Program-made: the position numbers and the translations under genes
From: Lepidodermella squamata
Taxonomy: Eukaryota > Gastrotricha
NCBI GenBank assembly: GCA_047495785.1
Contig: JBLDXI010000042.1
Location: 4,154,001 to 4,218,000, forward strand
Length of the DNA: 64,000 bases
Direction of reading: 5' to 3'
The notes under the pieces: model-generated
Seen by the model: the letters and a program-made list of their open reading frames with translations, nothing else
What the model was told of the DNA's origin: nothing
Databases searched by the model: none
Part shown: piece by piece, positions 1 through 10,736 of the stretch
How the letters are laid out: every line of letters starts with the position of its first letter
Numbering within the stretch: the first letter of the stretch is position 1

Positions 1-224
1 CTTTTGACCTTATTAAAAAATTACACAAAAATCAGGCGTTTAAATCGAGGTGCCGCGTCTTGGTACGTCTCATGGTGAGTGGGGTACCAAAACCTGGAAG
101 AAGGGCAATCTTAAGCTGTCATTTAGTATAGTTCCTATCCTATTCCTATTCTATTCCTATTCTAATCTCTATTCCTCCAAGGGTACGAGGCATCACGTGT
201 TGCAGTATTCACGCATTGCGTACA

Positions 225-350
225 GTCAGCCAATCATAAAGCGTGTGAATTATAGGGCCAGCCAATCAACACACAGAGTGCGCTTCTTTATAATTGCATT
301 TTTTCAGACTGACCAATAAGAACGCGCACAATTATTAGCCTTTATAAACA
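225..350 (+). promoter_or_regulatory. Histone H4 promoter: three CCAAT boxes and TATA box
   Basis: Three CCAAT pentamers lie at about 230, 262 and 313, followed by TATAAA at 343-348, about 95 bp before the H4 start codon. Clustered CCAAT boxes plus a TATA box are typical of animal histone promoters. The position directly upstream of H4 supports the call; transcription start is inferred, not seen. Confidence 0.7.
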
Positions 351-443
351 ACCGCAGCTCAGTTTTTTTTGCATCACATACGAACGCGCTACTGCTGATT
401 CATCGATTTTTCTGCTTACTAACTACTTCACTTTTTACACATC

Positions 444-815
<372 letters not shown>

Positions 816-904
816 AATAACACATTCTTTGCTATTTCTCCACAATTCCAGTCTCTCCTTTTTGCAAATTTCACTAACGAAATGACGTGCTTTTAACTAA
901 TAAA

Positions 905-1671
905 ATTCGACAAGGCATCATGATAATGGATCGTTTATTAAGGAGGTCGAAACACAGGTAACACACGTCACCTTGATGACAACCACTGTGGCTTCACACA
1001 GATCTGACGAGATTCTGCCCGTTCAGCGCGGAGCACAGCGCAACATTTTAGGATATTAGACATTTGGAGAGCGTCTTACAGAACTTGGAGAACAGTAATT
1101 TGGAGCTGTTTCTCGGCTCCTCTCTAGCAAGCTCAAGCTCGTGAAAATTGTCCAAAGTCTATTTTGAGGCTACTAGTCACGCTTAAAGGGCTCATGAAGT
1201 ATTGCATATGGTTTAAATCTTAATTATTAATTTGGGAACACAATTCGGAAATATCTAATGACATCCGCTTGCAAATAAGGTAATGTTAAGCGATTTGCGC
1301 AATTTTCGACTGGTGTGCGTTTCTTAGTGTACACTCACGTCATTTCGATTTTACGAGCGTCTCCGTTCAGTGAAAACTGAAGTAATCACGTGATTTTACT
1401 GTTTTAACAAATATGTAATCTGTAATGAATTGCAAATTTTGTTAATAATAGACGGTGTAACATGGACTTTCAATATCGATGAAGTGAAATGAAGTTTCTG
1501 AGCAGATTGAGTTAATGCATGATCAGGAAACGTGTAACCTAGTTCTAACTCTGCTGTTGAACCAATTGCAGCCTATCGGCTTTCCCAGCCACCTGACTTC
1601 TCAACCGCAGGACAAGAAATCTACGAAGGAAAACTCCTGATAACAGAGGTTAAATCAGCGAAGTATGGCGC
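905..1671. other. Gene-free spacer
   Basis: Between the H4 poly(A) signal and the 3' end of the Ly6 gene I see no open frame with protein-like content, no RNA gene and no obvious repeat. Confidence 0.5.
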
Positions 1672-2751
1672 TTACATTGCTCCTGCGAGTGCTATTAAAG
1701 TAAGGCCAAGGAGACCTCCCAGAACGCCACCTAGTATAGCTGCTAATTGATCATCATGGGTTTTGGGCTCCTCAGTAGTAGCGGGGGTAGTAGTGGGTTC
1801 GTCTGGTTCAACTAAACAACCCTCGTCAGTAGCCAAAATCGGATCCATGCGATTGTCATTGCAATGATCGCCACAACAAGTGCATGCCTTTTCGAAACTG
1901 CTGAATCCCGTAATAGTTTTGTTACTCGTAGCAGATTTGCCACAGCCCCCGATCGACTTGGGAAGAGATGTGCAGCCCCATTGGTAATCGACAAAGGATT
2001 CCAGTGCAGGTATTGAAGTCGACATTTTCTTCGAATGAAGGAAATTCAGAAGTGTTAGACAGTGACTTTGAAACGTTACCGAGCAATATTGATTCGATGT
2101 ACATGATATTTCGCTTCGCGTAGCCGGCTGTACACCATCCGTAGCGTCCTGTTCACAATTGCATTTACTCCATATATTCACCGGAAGGGAAATCAATTAG
2201 TACCTTGACAGCATAAGCGAAGCACGTTTTATCTGCCACTGGTTCGGCCAGACATTCGCTGTCCATGTTAGCTCCGTTACAGCCATCGCCGCAACACAAG
2301 CACAATCGCTTATAGATTTCCACACGTTCGTAAGTTTTGCCGTCGATCGTGATTTCTTGGTGGCTCTCAGTCCGGAATTCGATGTTTTCGTCACATTGAT
2401 AACCGAAATCAGCACCGAAAAGAGCAAGCTCCGCCGTACAGCCCCATTCGATATTGACCAGACGGTCTAGCTCTTTCCCGTTGTCATCCTTGAAAATTTC
2501 TAACGCGTATGATTTCTGAAAAGCTCAATCATTTAATACAACATTATTTACCATCCATTAAAAGATACCATGCATATAGATGAATCCTCCACGCAATCGC
2601 GAGAGACTGAGCCTTCAGGTAGGGATCCGGATTGTTTCTCGCCCGGCTTACCTGGACCTTGGTTGACTTGATAACAGGAAGCTGCAAAGCTGGCTCCGAG
2701 CAAGCCACTTGTTAATAAAAAAATGAGGACGATACAATGACTGTGTGACAT
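1672..2751 (-). CDS. Secreted/GPI-type protein with two Ly6/uPAR (three-finger) domains
   Basis: Four exons: 2569-2751, 2204-2515, 2080-2148 and 1672-2028, all joined in phase 0, giving about 306 residues. It has a signal peptide (MSHSHCIVLIFLL... ending SFAAS), then two homologous Cys-rich domains. Each ends with the Ly6 signature C-x-CCG-x-x-CN (CLCCGDGCN and CTCCGDHCND). The intron inside each domain falls at the same place, just after an early Cys, so the protein arose by internal domain duplication. A Thr/Pro/Glu linker (TTTPATTEEP) and a hydrophobic C-terminus (GGVLGGLLGLTLIALAGAM) with no cytoplasmic tail indicate a GPI-anchor signal. Ly6 proteins often bind receptors, including nicotinic receptors (Lynx type). 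The next gene upstream on the same strand is AChBP-like. Exact partner unknown. Confidence 0.85.
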
Positions 2752-3062
2752 ATTTCTGTTATGCAAAGATAAATTTATTTTCTGTTCAGAATTTCTTCTG
2801 CGTTTGTTTCAGATAAAGTCAGGGAAGCATTATCATAAAACCTCGTAAAGAATAAGTATACATTCTACCGTCTGATAAGGAAAAACCGCTTGATGATGAT
2901 GATTACACTTTATACACTCTCATCATCTGATTTCGCCGTGCGGAGGTGCAACAATTCCTAACGAAGAATACACATTTTGAAGACAGGATTTTTATTAATA
3001 CTTCCTATAGCACGTGCTTTTGCTACAATACAAGAATTTAATAATCAGCTGAGTCAGTCTTC

Positions 3063-4310
3063 ATATGTTTCGGTCACCTCAGTGCTTGGTGCATTGAGCT
3101 GCCGAGTCGGTGCGCTTGATATCGATTTCGAACCTGAAGGAGCGGTACTTGAGACCAGGGCAGCACGAGTATTCCTTGTCCACGTACGACGCCTTGGTAG
3201 CCACCAATTGGTATCCTTGCGACTCCTCAAAGTCTTCCGTGCCGATTTCGCTCTTACCGTCAGCGAAGCTGATGTCCATCTTCGTATTGTCGTGAACCCA
3301 TGAGCCGGCTTTCAGACTGCACTTGAGAAGACCGCCGTCAACAGACTTGCAAGCCGCTTTCTGCGGAACTTGGCCGATCCAGATCACGGAACCATCAGCC
3401 ATGACTAATGCATCAGATGCCAATCGTTGGCGCAGTTGATCGGCAGCACCGCCGTTGAAACTGTTGTTAAGAGAGTAGGAATCACATGAGACAGATAAAT
3501 GAAAGCTAGATAACAAAATTACTCATTGTAAAAGACAACGTCAGGCCTCCAAATTTTATCGGCAGGGAGAGCGACGGAGTCGGCGCCTTCAAAGCGTTTC
3601 GGGTCCCAGGAAAGGGCGGCATCGTTCCAGAACAGTTTGACAAAAGATGAAATGGTTGCAAAGTTTTCCGAATCAACGCTCACGATCTTGACCAAGTCCA
3701 GTCCAAAAGAAACTTTGACAGCTTCGGATCTGAATGTAGAAAGGATTAGAATTGATTACTCTGCAGAAAAATAGGCTTACGGTTTAGATACTGGGCGACC
3801 TGACGTACCCTGTTCGGCGGCGGTATGTAGCAAATGCTTGCCCAAATCACGTTCAGGGGCATCTGGAACCCAGAAAAGAAAGTCTAATACTGAATATAAG
3901 TTTCTAGCGACTTACTTGTAGCCGATGCGACGAGAAAGATAGCCGAAGCGATGCAGAAAATCTTCAGAGCCATTTTCGCGATATATTTCAGTGGAGTCGT
4001 ATATGTAGAAGAAATGTCGATTGTGAAAAACTGCGGTTGATTTCAGCCGCTATTACGCCGGGTTATATAGCTGATGTCCGCGCGTACTATTCTTAAATTA
4101 TAAAGCGGCAAAAAACAAGATTTTACTAATAATAAGGATAGTACCCATGTTATCAACGGACTTGGCATGCGCGTGCGTCAACGGACTGGCAGTACTTACA
4201 CGTGAGGCAATCAGAACACAAATACTCATGTTGATAACGAATATGTATGAGATTCCCAGGTTAACCACGGAATGTAATTACTATTCTCGGAATGGCGTCT
4301 GAACTTTGCG
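3063..4310 (-). repeat. Duplicated AChBP segment, copy 1
   Basis: The coding region, introns, promoter and about 300 bp upstream are repeated at about 14960-16210. Upstream similarity includes the shared stretch around 4135-4235 (tatcaacggacttggcat and following). Both copies are on the minus strand, so this is a direct duplication about 12 kb apart. Confidence 0.85.
3079..3973 (-). CDS. Acetylcholine-binding-protein-like soluble Cys-loop ligand-binding domain, copy 1
   Basis: Four exons: 3916-3973, 3781-3862, 3523-3729 and 3079-3460, giving 242 residues in one frame. A signal peptide (MALKIFCIASAIFLVASAT) is followed by a nicotinic-receptor-type extracellular domain and nothing else: the protein stops after the last beta strand, with no membrane helix. 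Visible family marks are W-R-P-D-V-V-F-Y-N (loop A), G-S-W-V-H-D (loop B) and the vicinal cysteines YSCCPGLKY of loop C that mark acetylcholine-site alpha-type subunits. The usual loop D Trp appears to be Phe. The Cys-loop has only 9 residues between its cysteines (CKSVDGGLLKC) rather than 12-13. Likely a secreted, transmitter-buffering protein; binding is inferred. A second copy lies at 14976-15869. Confidence 0.88.
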
Positions 4311-4384
4311 GTCATTCTTCAGTAATTAAGGACAATCTCACGTTGGATTTTCGCTGCTTCCTTAATGTTAATCCTGATCCAACC

Positions 4385-4515
4385 AACGACACTAGTCCAC
4401 TTCAAGCGATTTGTCTGTCGATTCCTTCAAATAATGTTACGACTCGATCTGCAATGGTTACTGGCAGCTGAGAGTTCAGTGACCAGGGGTAGCCAGTTGT
4501 AATTATTGTTACGTA
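4385..4515 (+). mobile_element. 5'-truncated copy of a tRNA-derived-type SINE
   Basis: This stretch aligns by eye with the 3' two-thirds of the SINE at about 19300-19500. Shared blocks include gacac-agtc-acttc, atttgtct-tcgatt and a -ggta--cagt/gggtaattataatt-like end. The tRNA-like head is missing or too diverged to recognise. Confidence 0.55.
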
Positions 4516-4910
4516 TACAGTAAAACCTGTTATCTCGAACTCTGTGTATCTCGAAAACCTTTGTATGTCGAAGTCTTACCGAGGAACCGTGGGTTTCTCA
4601 GCATGTAGCACATAATTCAGCCCGCGATGTCGAACTCTGTCTCGAAAGTCGAAGGGCGGGAAAGGAACGGTAGCCATATAGTGTATTATTTTTACTCTTT
4701 GGAGTCGAATTTTCGTAGCTCATTCTTAGTTTTGAGCGATGACGCGCGCGCGCAAGGCAAGGAGCAAAGTAGCTAAAGATCGTCTAAGCGTTTTGTTCAA
4801 CTACCTGCAGCGCGCTCGGCGAGAAGCTGAAGCCGTTTGTAATCGACAACCCCCGGGTTTGACTGGCCGGAAGCTCGTAATACCGGACGCGAAGAGGAAA
4901 GAGGATTAGC
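4516..4910 (+). mobile_element. Remnant of a pogo/Tigger-like DNA transposon end
   Basis: After a TA, the sequence begins CAGTAAAACCTGTTATCTCG and repeats 'tctcgaa' and 'gtcgaa' motifs. This resembles the ends of pogo/Tigger-type (Tc1/mariner superfamily) elements. An ATG at 4739 opens a short Arg/Lys-rich frame that soon meets stops. I did not find a matching right end, so this is a decayed fragment. Confidence 0.4.
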
Positions 4911-5290
4911 TAAAATGTCTGCTCAAACTGCAAATTGCGTGAAGGTAAACAGTTGCCAGTAAGGTTTGAAAGGGATGGAAAGCGGAGGGTTGGCTTGAAG
5001 ATCTAAAATAAAGCATGCATAACTTGCCTTTTGGGATTTTTTTTCCTGTTTTGATTGGCGTCAGCTGAGACATTTGTTTAACACTTACGGTTGATTGCAG
5101 TCATCAAATTCGGCTGAAGTATGCTGCGGTGGGCTTGTGGTGCAATAATGGCAATTAGATCATTACTTCGTTCATCGATGGAAGAATAATATACGTCCGA
5201 AATGGTTAATCGTCTCAACTTTTATTTTTCTTGGAGTAAATAATGTGAAACCAGCATTCTGAAATTCCTATAACTTATAGTTCTTACTTG

Positions 5291-5611
5291 GGGAAAAAAA
5301 GATTTCATCCGACAAAATGTCTTTTATTATCAGATAAATGTCTTATTCCATCCAAAATCCAAAAATGTGACTAAAATCATCCGACATGAAAGTATCGATT
5401 TTCTCGATTTTCTCGGATTCGATTTTCCCGTAGGGGCATTCCCCTTTTATGCACCCTATTTTGGCCCTGAACCGGAAGAATTTTATGGTAAAAGATTTAT
5501 GGCGATCTAAGTAGTCACTTTTTTACTTCAATTTTTCGAAAATATGACAATAGTCACATTTTTGGATTTCGAATGGAATAAGACATGTGTCGGATGAAAA
5601 AAGTCTCACCC
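5291..5611. mobile_element. Foldback/MITE-like element with ~65-bp inverted repeats
   Basis: The left arm (about 5300-5372: catccgac...atgtcttattccat...aaatccaaaaatgtgact) recurs inverted at about 5550-5605. The right arm lacks a ~15-base stretch present in the left arm. No coding capacity lies between the arms. It is a short non-autonomous DNA element just upstream of the DEG/ENaC gene. Confidence 0.6.
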
Positions 5612-5880
5612 TCTTACTTCTTGTTGATCATTTTGGCTCTTGCATTTGAACACGTGGCTACCCGTAAGAACGCCGCCTCAGAATCGCGACACTGTTATCA
5701 GTCGAACTCAAGTCTGCCCCCTCAGAGATGACCAATCGTATGCAACAAAAGAACTCACATCGAAAAGCCCACTCATTTCGTCGTCGTTTTTTGGCGCACT
5801 CTTCGTCCACTCAGCCAGATGTCGCGGCTACGCAGCTTTTCGTACCGTCGGACCTTAATTCAAAAAAATTATAGTCAGAA

Positions 5881-8800
5881 ATGGCAGATCTATGTTCATG
5901 TTGCCGCAGGAAGAAGAAAGCGGAAGAAAGTGAAGGATGCATGGATGAAGTTGACGAGGAATTCGCTGAATTCACTACTTGCCACGGAGCGAAACGCATC
6001 TGCAACCGCAAGTGGAACATCTGGCGCCGCCTCCTTTCGCTACTTCTTGTCATCGCTAGCATGAGCGCTCTTGGGCAACAAGTCGCCGATCGTTTCACCG
6101 CATTTCTTCGATTCGAAATGAAAACTGATGTTTCGTTCAGTTTGGCTCGGCATCTCAAACTACCAGCTATTACTCTTTGCAATGTCAACATGTTTTCAAT
6201 GGCTCAACTTGGGCCCATGGATTTCGAGTTATTACTCAATGTTTCCGAGGCGCTTTTCACGGAATACTACGCTGATTTGTTCAAGAACATGTCCGCTAGC
6301 TTGATCGAAGATTCACTAGATGATAATGTAGACTTTTCGTGGCGTGAGCCATACTGGGCAGTTGCTGACAAATTTGCCAAGAAAGAGGCCGAAATCCTAC
6401 TGCGATACAATGGTTTGTGTAAGATTGGATTTGCTATCTGTAAGAAACATAAAAAAAGAAGGATTAGCAGCAAGATTTGCTAAATTTGCGAAGGTTAGGT
6501 ACTTATCCAAATGTTTATAACGCATTCATTTCAGAAATCGAATTACCCTCACTTGCGCATTTATCACTTGCGCATTTATCACTTGCGCATTTTATTTTTA
6601 CCCTTATTTTATCGCTTGCGCATTTTATCTTAAAAAAATTGAAATATCAAGTGCTCTATTGCCATTTTGTCGTATAATTAAACAATATTTATCAAAAAGT
6701 TCGACATTTGTGGTACAAACGTTTTTGTCAACTTTCCATAGTCCTATAACGGACTAGGAGACAGAAGTGACTGTTTATTTCGAATCAAAAAATCGAAAAA
6801 CATGCTAAAAGAAAAAGATTGCTTGTTCGTATAAGATGATGATTTTAGCCCGTCGTTAGATTTGATTTTCATCATCCCTTGCCATACTGCGGGTGGTAGC
6901 GCCGTGAGCCGGCCGAATACGTCCATTTTGTCCGATAAAACCGCTCAGTTTATCGAGATGGCTGTAAACCTCGGCAGCATCGATCCCGGCATTCCAAATG
7001 TTGTCGAATTCGACAGTAGCTTCTTGAATTTGGCCTTCAATTTTCGCATACTTCTTCAAAAATCTATTGACACGTGCTCCAGACTCGAGCTTTCGTTGTC
7101 TCGCTGCGGCTACGACCTCCTCTTCTTGAAGAACCAAAATCAAACGCCAAATGTTCAGATGTCTCTTGCGACACAGGCGGTTAAGTCTAGAATTATATAT
7201 TCATTCAAAAATGTCAATTTCTCAGCGCAAAGTTTGGCTTACTTATGATGCCAGCCCTCATTGGCGTTGTTGGTTCGGTGCCTTTCAGAATGAACACACC
7301 ATTCATGGATAGTCGCACGCCACTGTGATTTCCAATATTGAACGAAACCGGCCATTGACGGAGGACAATCTTGATAAAGTTGCGGAATTACGTCCAGGAT
7401 TTGTTCCGCGGTCAGCAGAGGCAGCACCATGAAGCGGCGAACAAACTTATAATACTGCCCCTGTCGAGAATACAGCGTGATCCCATTGTTATTCTGGACC
7501 CATCTATCAAAAAATGCCTTGATAGTAAGATCTAATGAAAAAAATCAAATGTTTACCGGTATAAACATTGCGTGTAGTGGAAGAAGCAAAGTCGTAGGTC
7601 GTGGTAAAACGCTCGCAAAACTGGGAGGAGACCGGTCTCGAAGTCCGAAGTGGCCGTTTTCACAGAGAAATCAACATAACGAGTTAGGCTCTCGAAAACT
7701 TTGGTGTAGAGCTCGGTTGTCTTCCTTGTCATAAAAACATAGATACCACTGACAAAAACACCGCGCACCAAGGAATTAATGGTAAATAGTTGATAGAAAT
7801 GTTCCGGAGCAGCCTAACAAAAGGAATTGAAATTAAAACGCACATAATGCAGCTAAAAAAGGTGCTTACATCGAAAGTGCCATCCATGAAGTGTCGCTTT
7901 GCACGTTTCAGACGCCTCAGTGCTCGATTGCTCGCAAAAACAATTGCGTGATCGTCGCCATCTTTGACCGAGTGGAGGTAGAATTTTTTGCCTTTTTTCG
8001 TCGCCTTGAATTTTGCAATTCGTTCATCAGGATTCTTCGAGCGCAATATTTTCACCAGCTCCTTTGCTGACTTGGGTAACGGTGGGACATTTTTCTTCTT
8101 CGCTCTGTACAAAGACGCCTGTATTTTGTAATAAGGCTGCAGTACTCGGTCATCCATTTCTGCTTCAATTTCTGCCTTACGGTACGCTTCAGGAATCGGC
8201 GCGTCCTCGTTTTTGATTTGAGCTTTCAAATTTTGAACAGGATGGAAGTCTTTGCAGGCGGGCTTCTCCGCGTGCCATTTCAAGTGAGAATACGATGTTG
8301 GGTTTTCCAGCCCTCTTATATCAAGCGATCCATCGTCGTTGATATAGATTTTTACTGGACATCCGCATTTCCGGTTGAATTTGCATTGGTAGAAAGCTCG
8401 TTTGTTCATTGTACGCAAATGAAAATGGTCGCCATGAAAGCACATCAAACTGTTACATTTTGTCGATCCTTGATCGTACAGTGTGTAGGAGCCTTTATCG
8501 GTCGCAGGAAATGCCTCAGTTTCAGGTAACACGGACAAGTTTGAATTAGCTGAACTCGAATTTGATGCTGTAGAATTTGAATCAGATCGAATCGATGCTC
8601 TTGATTCAGCTCTCGTTTCAGCTCGTGACTCCCTTGACTCCAGATCCCTGATCCTAGACTGTAATTCCCTGATCAGGTTAGTTTTCGGCGAAAAATTCTC
8701 CCCTTCACCACTTCGATCGTCAATCAGGACGTCCAGAACTTCTTCTTCGGCTTCATTCACGTCAAGCAGGACGTGCTGCGCTCTCAGCTCCTCGACTTGT

Positions 8801-10612
8801 GCCTTAGACAGGCCATGCTTCTTCCGATGATGGCAAGCTAAGCCCCGGGCGTCAGAGAAGGAATGCTCGCATCCATCAACAACGCAGTTGAGTTTCATTG
8901 CCCAGTCTCAAGTGTTTCAGAAAACATTAGAATGAAAAATGACGGTTTGAAAATCCACTCGACGTTCACCGCACCACATGGTGCTCGGCACGTGCTTGAA
9001 ATGGCGCCCAAAACATGTCTACTCTGTTTTTCTATTTTTCGCTTTCAATTCTGTCTCCTAGTCCGTTATAGGACTATGGAAAGTTGACAAAAACGTTTGT
9101 ACCACAAATGTCGAACTTTTTGATAAATATTGTTTAATTATACGACAAAATGGCAATAGAGCACTTGATATTTCAATTTTTTTAAGATAAAATGCGCAAG
9201 CGATAAAATAAGGGTAAAAATAAAATGCGCAAGTGATAAATGCGCAAGTGATAAATGCGCAAGTGAGGGCAACCCCAGAAATCGATTTTACTGTTTCTGG
9301 ATGGATGAAACGAGTAGGATGGCAACTAAGCAGGGAATCTGATGATGGTTCCTATAATGCGATTCTCAAATGCCGAGTTGGGAAAACTGGATGTAGGTTG
9401 GATAAAGTAAGAATCATAAGCGTTTTTGAGGTAGATTTTGCTGACCTGTTTCTTCCTTTCTTTTAGCACTTCAAGCAGACTCTAACCCACTCAGGCCTTT
9501 GCTACACCCTGAACTGGAAGGAGAATGCAAGCCGCTACACCCAACGAACCGCCGGGATAGACAGCGGCGTCGAACTCATCATCGATGTAGACGAGGATAA
9601 CTACTCGCCGTATTCTCTCGACAACGAGTGGTCATTCGGCGCCGGGCTCTCAGTCCTTATTCACGAATGGAACGAACCGCCTGAGATTGGCTTAGATATA
9701 GGAATTCCAACCGGAGTTGCGTAATAACCGAATATTATTTATTTTACCATCGCTAATTTATATTTTCTCCTCAGGAGTTATGTAGGCCTCGCGCAACTAG
9801 AACGGCAAATTGACAGCTATTCACCCTGGACGCAGTGCATTTCGATTGAGAATAGCACGACTGGGAAATCAGGGCCTTACTCGCAAATGGAATGCTTGGC
9901 TAGATGCAAAGCCAAGAAAACTCTCAGAGATTGCGGTTGTAGGCTATGGTTCCAACCTGGAAACGCCCCAGAATGTGGCGTCGCAAGGACCTCGGCCTGC
10001 CTCTACTATAAAGAAATAGGTACGGTTAAAGGTTCATTACAGTAAACCTGCACATTTTTTAGTTTAGTTGGGGACAATGAGGAGAAAGACGATGAGTGTA
10101 ATTTGGCATGTTTGGAAGCCTGCCACCAGATTGATTATACATATTCGACATCATTCACGAAAATGATTTCAAACAACACTTTTAAAAGTTTGGTCGGCAA
10201 ACTAAGCGAGCTGATCACTCCTGGGAGCGTCGAACTGACTAAGCCCTACATATCGTAATTGACGCACTCTTTACTTAAGTTGCTTAATACACATTTTTGC
10301 AGAAACAGCATTGTTTCACTTCAAATCGGTTATTCTCAGCTGTCAGTCGAGAAAACACGAACCTCCCCAGCTCAGAGTTTGAGCTCGTTCCTCGGTGACT
10401 TGGGCGGCCAACTCGGGCTATTCGCCGGCATTTCAGTCGTCACAATTTTCGAACTCCTCGAGTACCCTTTCGCTAAAATCTGGTTCATTTGGCGTGGCAA
10501 AAAGTCGGGCCATGAAAAGCCGCCTGTCAATACTACATCAAAAGCTGTTTCAGTAGTTGAACTCCAAACAACGGGCGATTTTTCACGATCAAGAAGTAGA
10601 CGCATAGATTGA
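5881..10612 (+). CDS. DEG/ENaC (degenerin/ASIC-like) sodium channel subunit, intron 1 occupied by a MULE
   Basis: Amiloride-sensitive-type trimeric cation channel subunit of the plasma membrane. Six exons: 5881-6412, 9279-9406, 9467-9720, 9775-10019, 10068-10254 and 10303-10612. These sum to 1656 nt, an uninterrupted 551-residue frame. A short Cys-rich cytosolic N-terminus precedes TM1 (about 45-66). The extracellular part carries family marks such as C-x-V-G-x-x-G-C, GLCYTLNW and the Cys-rich CGCRLWFQPG region. Near residue 488 is the pore-side motif GLFAGISVVTIFELLEY, with the G-x-S filter position. Exon 1's donor is GTTTGT, a weak site, chosen because the stronger GTAAGA sites nearby create stops. 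Intron 1 (2.87 kb) contains the MULE; the other introns are about 48-60 nt. Ligand or mechanical gating cannot be told from sequence. Confidence 0.9.
6542..9275 (-). mobile_element. Complete Mutator-like (MULE) DNA transposon
   Basis: Terminal inverted repeats of about 225 bp (6542-6766 and 9049-9275) match almost base for base. They begin with several copies of 'cacttgcgcattt' and end at 'ggactaggagacagaa'. A direct repeat of 10 bp, cagaaatcga, flanks the element (6532-6541 and 9276-9285), in the 8-11 bp range expected for MULEs. The outermost few bases of the two TIRs differ, so the exact border is uncertain by 1-3 bp. It encodes one transposase gene on the minus strand. Near-identical TIRs and an open transposase indicate recent insertion. 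Confidence 0.9.
6856..8898 (-). CDS. MULE transposase with C2H2 and FLYWCH zinc fingers
   Basis: Exons lie at about 7870-8898, 7560-7813, 7243-7531 and 6856-7190. A C2H2 finger opens the protein (CVVDGCEHSFSDARGLACHH). An acidic/Ser-rich linker follows, then a FLYWCH-type finger ending in a Ser-His-x2-H context. The transposase core has D1 in MDGTFD, then APEHFYQLFTINSL, KTTELY, D2 in TSDFE, and C-x-x-H in CFFHYTQ. The conserved tail is RTNNANEGWH, followed by K-L-N and W-R-L-I-L-V-L-Q-E-E. Three short introns interrupt it, and the joined frame has no stop, so it may be functional. The exon 2/exon 3 junction is the least certain: one solution uses a GTTTAT donor. It mobilises the surrounding element. 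Confidence 0.85.
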
Positions 10613-10642
10613 AGTAAGGAATGAAGAAGAGAGGAGATGGTA

Positions 10643-10693
10643 AATAAAAAACAAGCTGCACCGGGTGTTATTGTTCTTGTTTACGCATTTCAG
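10643..10693 (+). promoter_or_regulatory. Poly(A) signal followed by a 3' splice acceptor between DEG/ENaC and MFS genes
   Basis: AATAAA at 10643-10648 is followed 43 nt later by a pyrimidine-rich acceptor, ttacgcatttcag, ending at 10693. The first in-frame ATG of the MFS gene is 44 nt further on. This is either the end of a 5'UTR intron or a trans-splice acceptor in a two-gene operon. Confidence 0.45.
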
Positions 10694-10736
10694 TACACAG
10701 AGTATTGAGTGCAAGAAATATGCATCTCGCTCTAAG

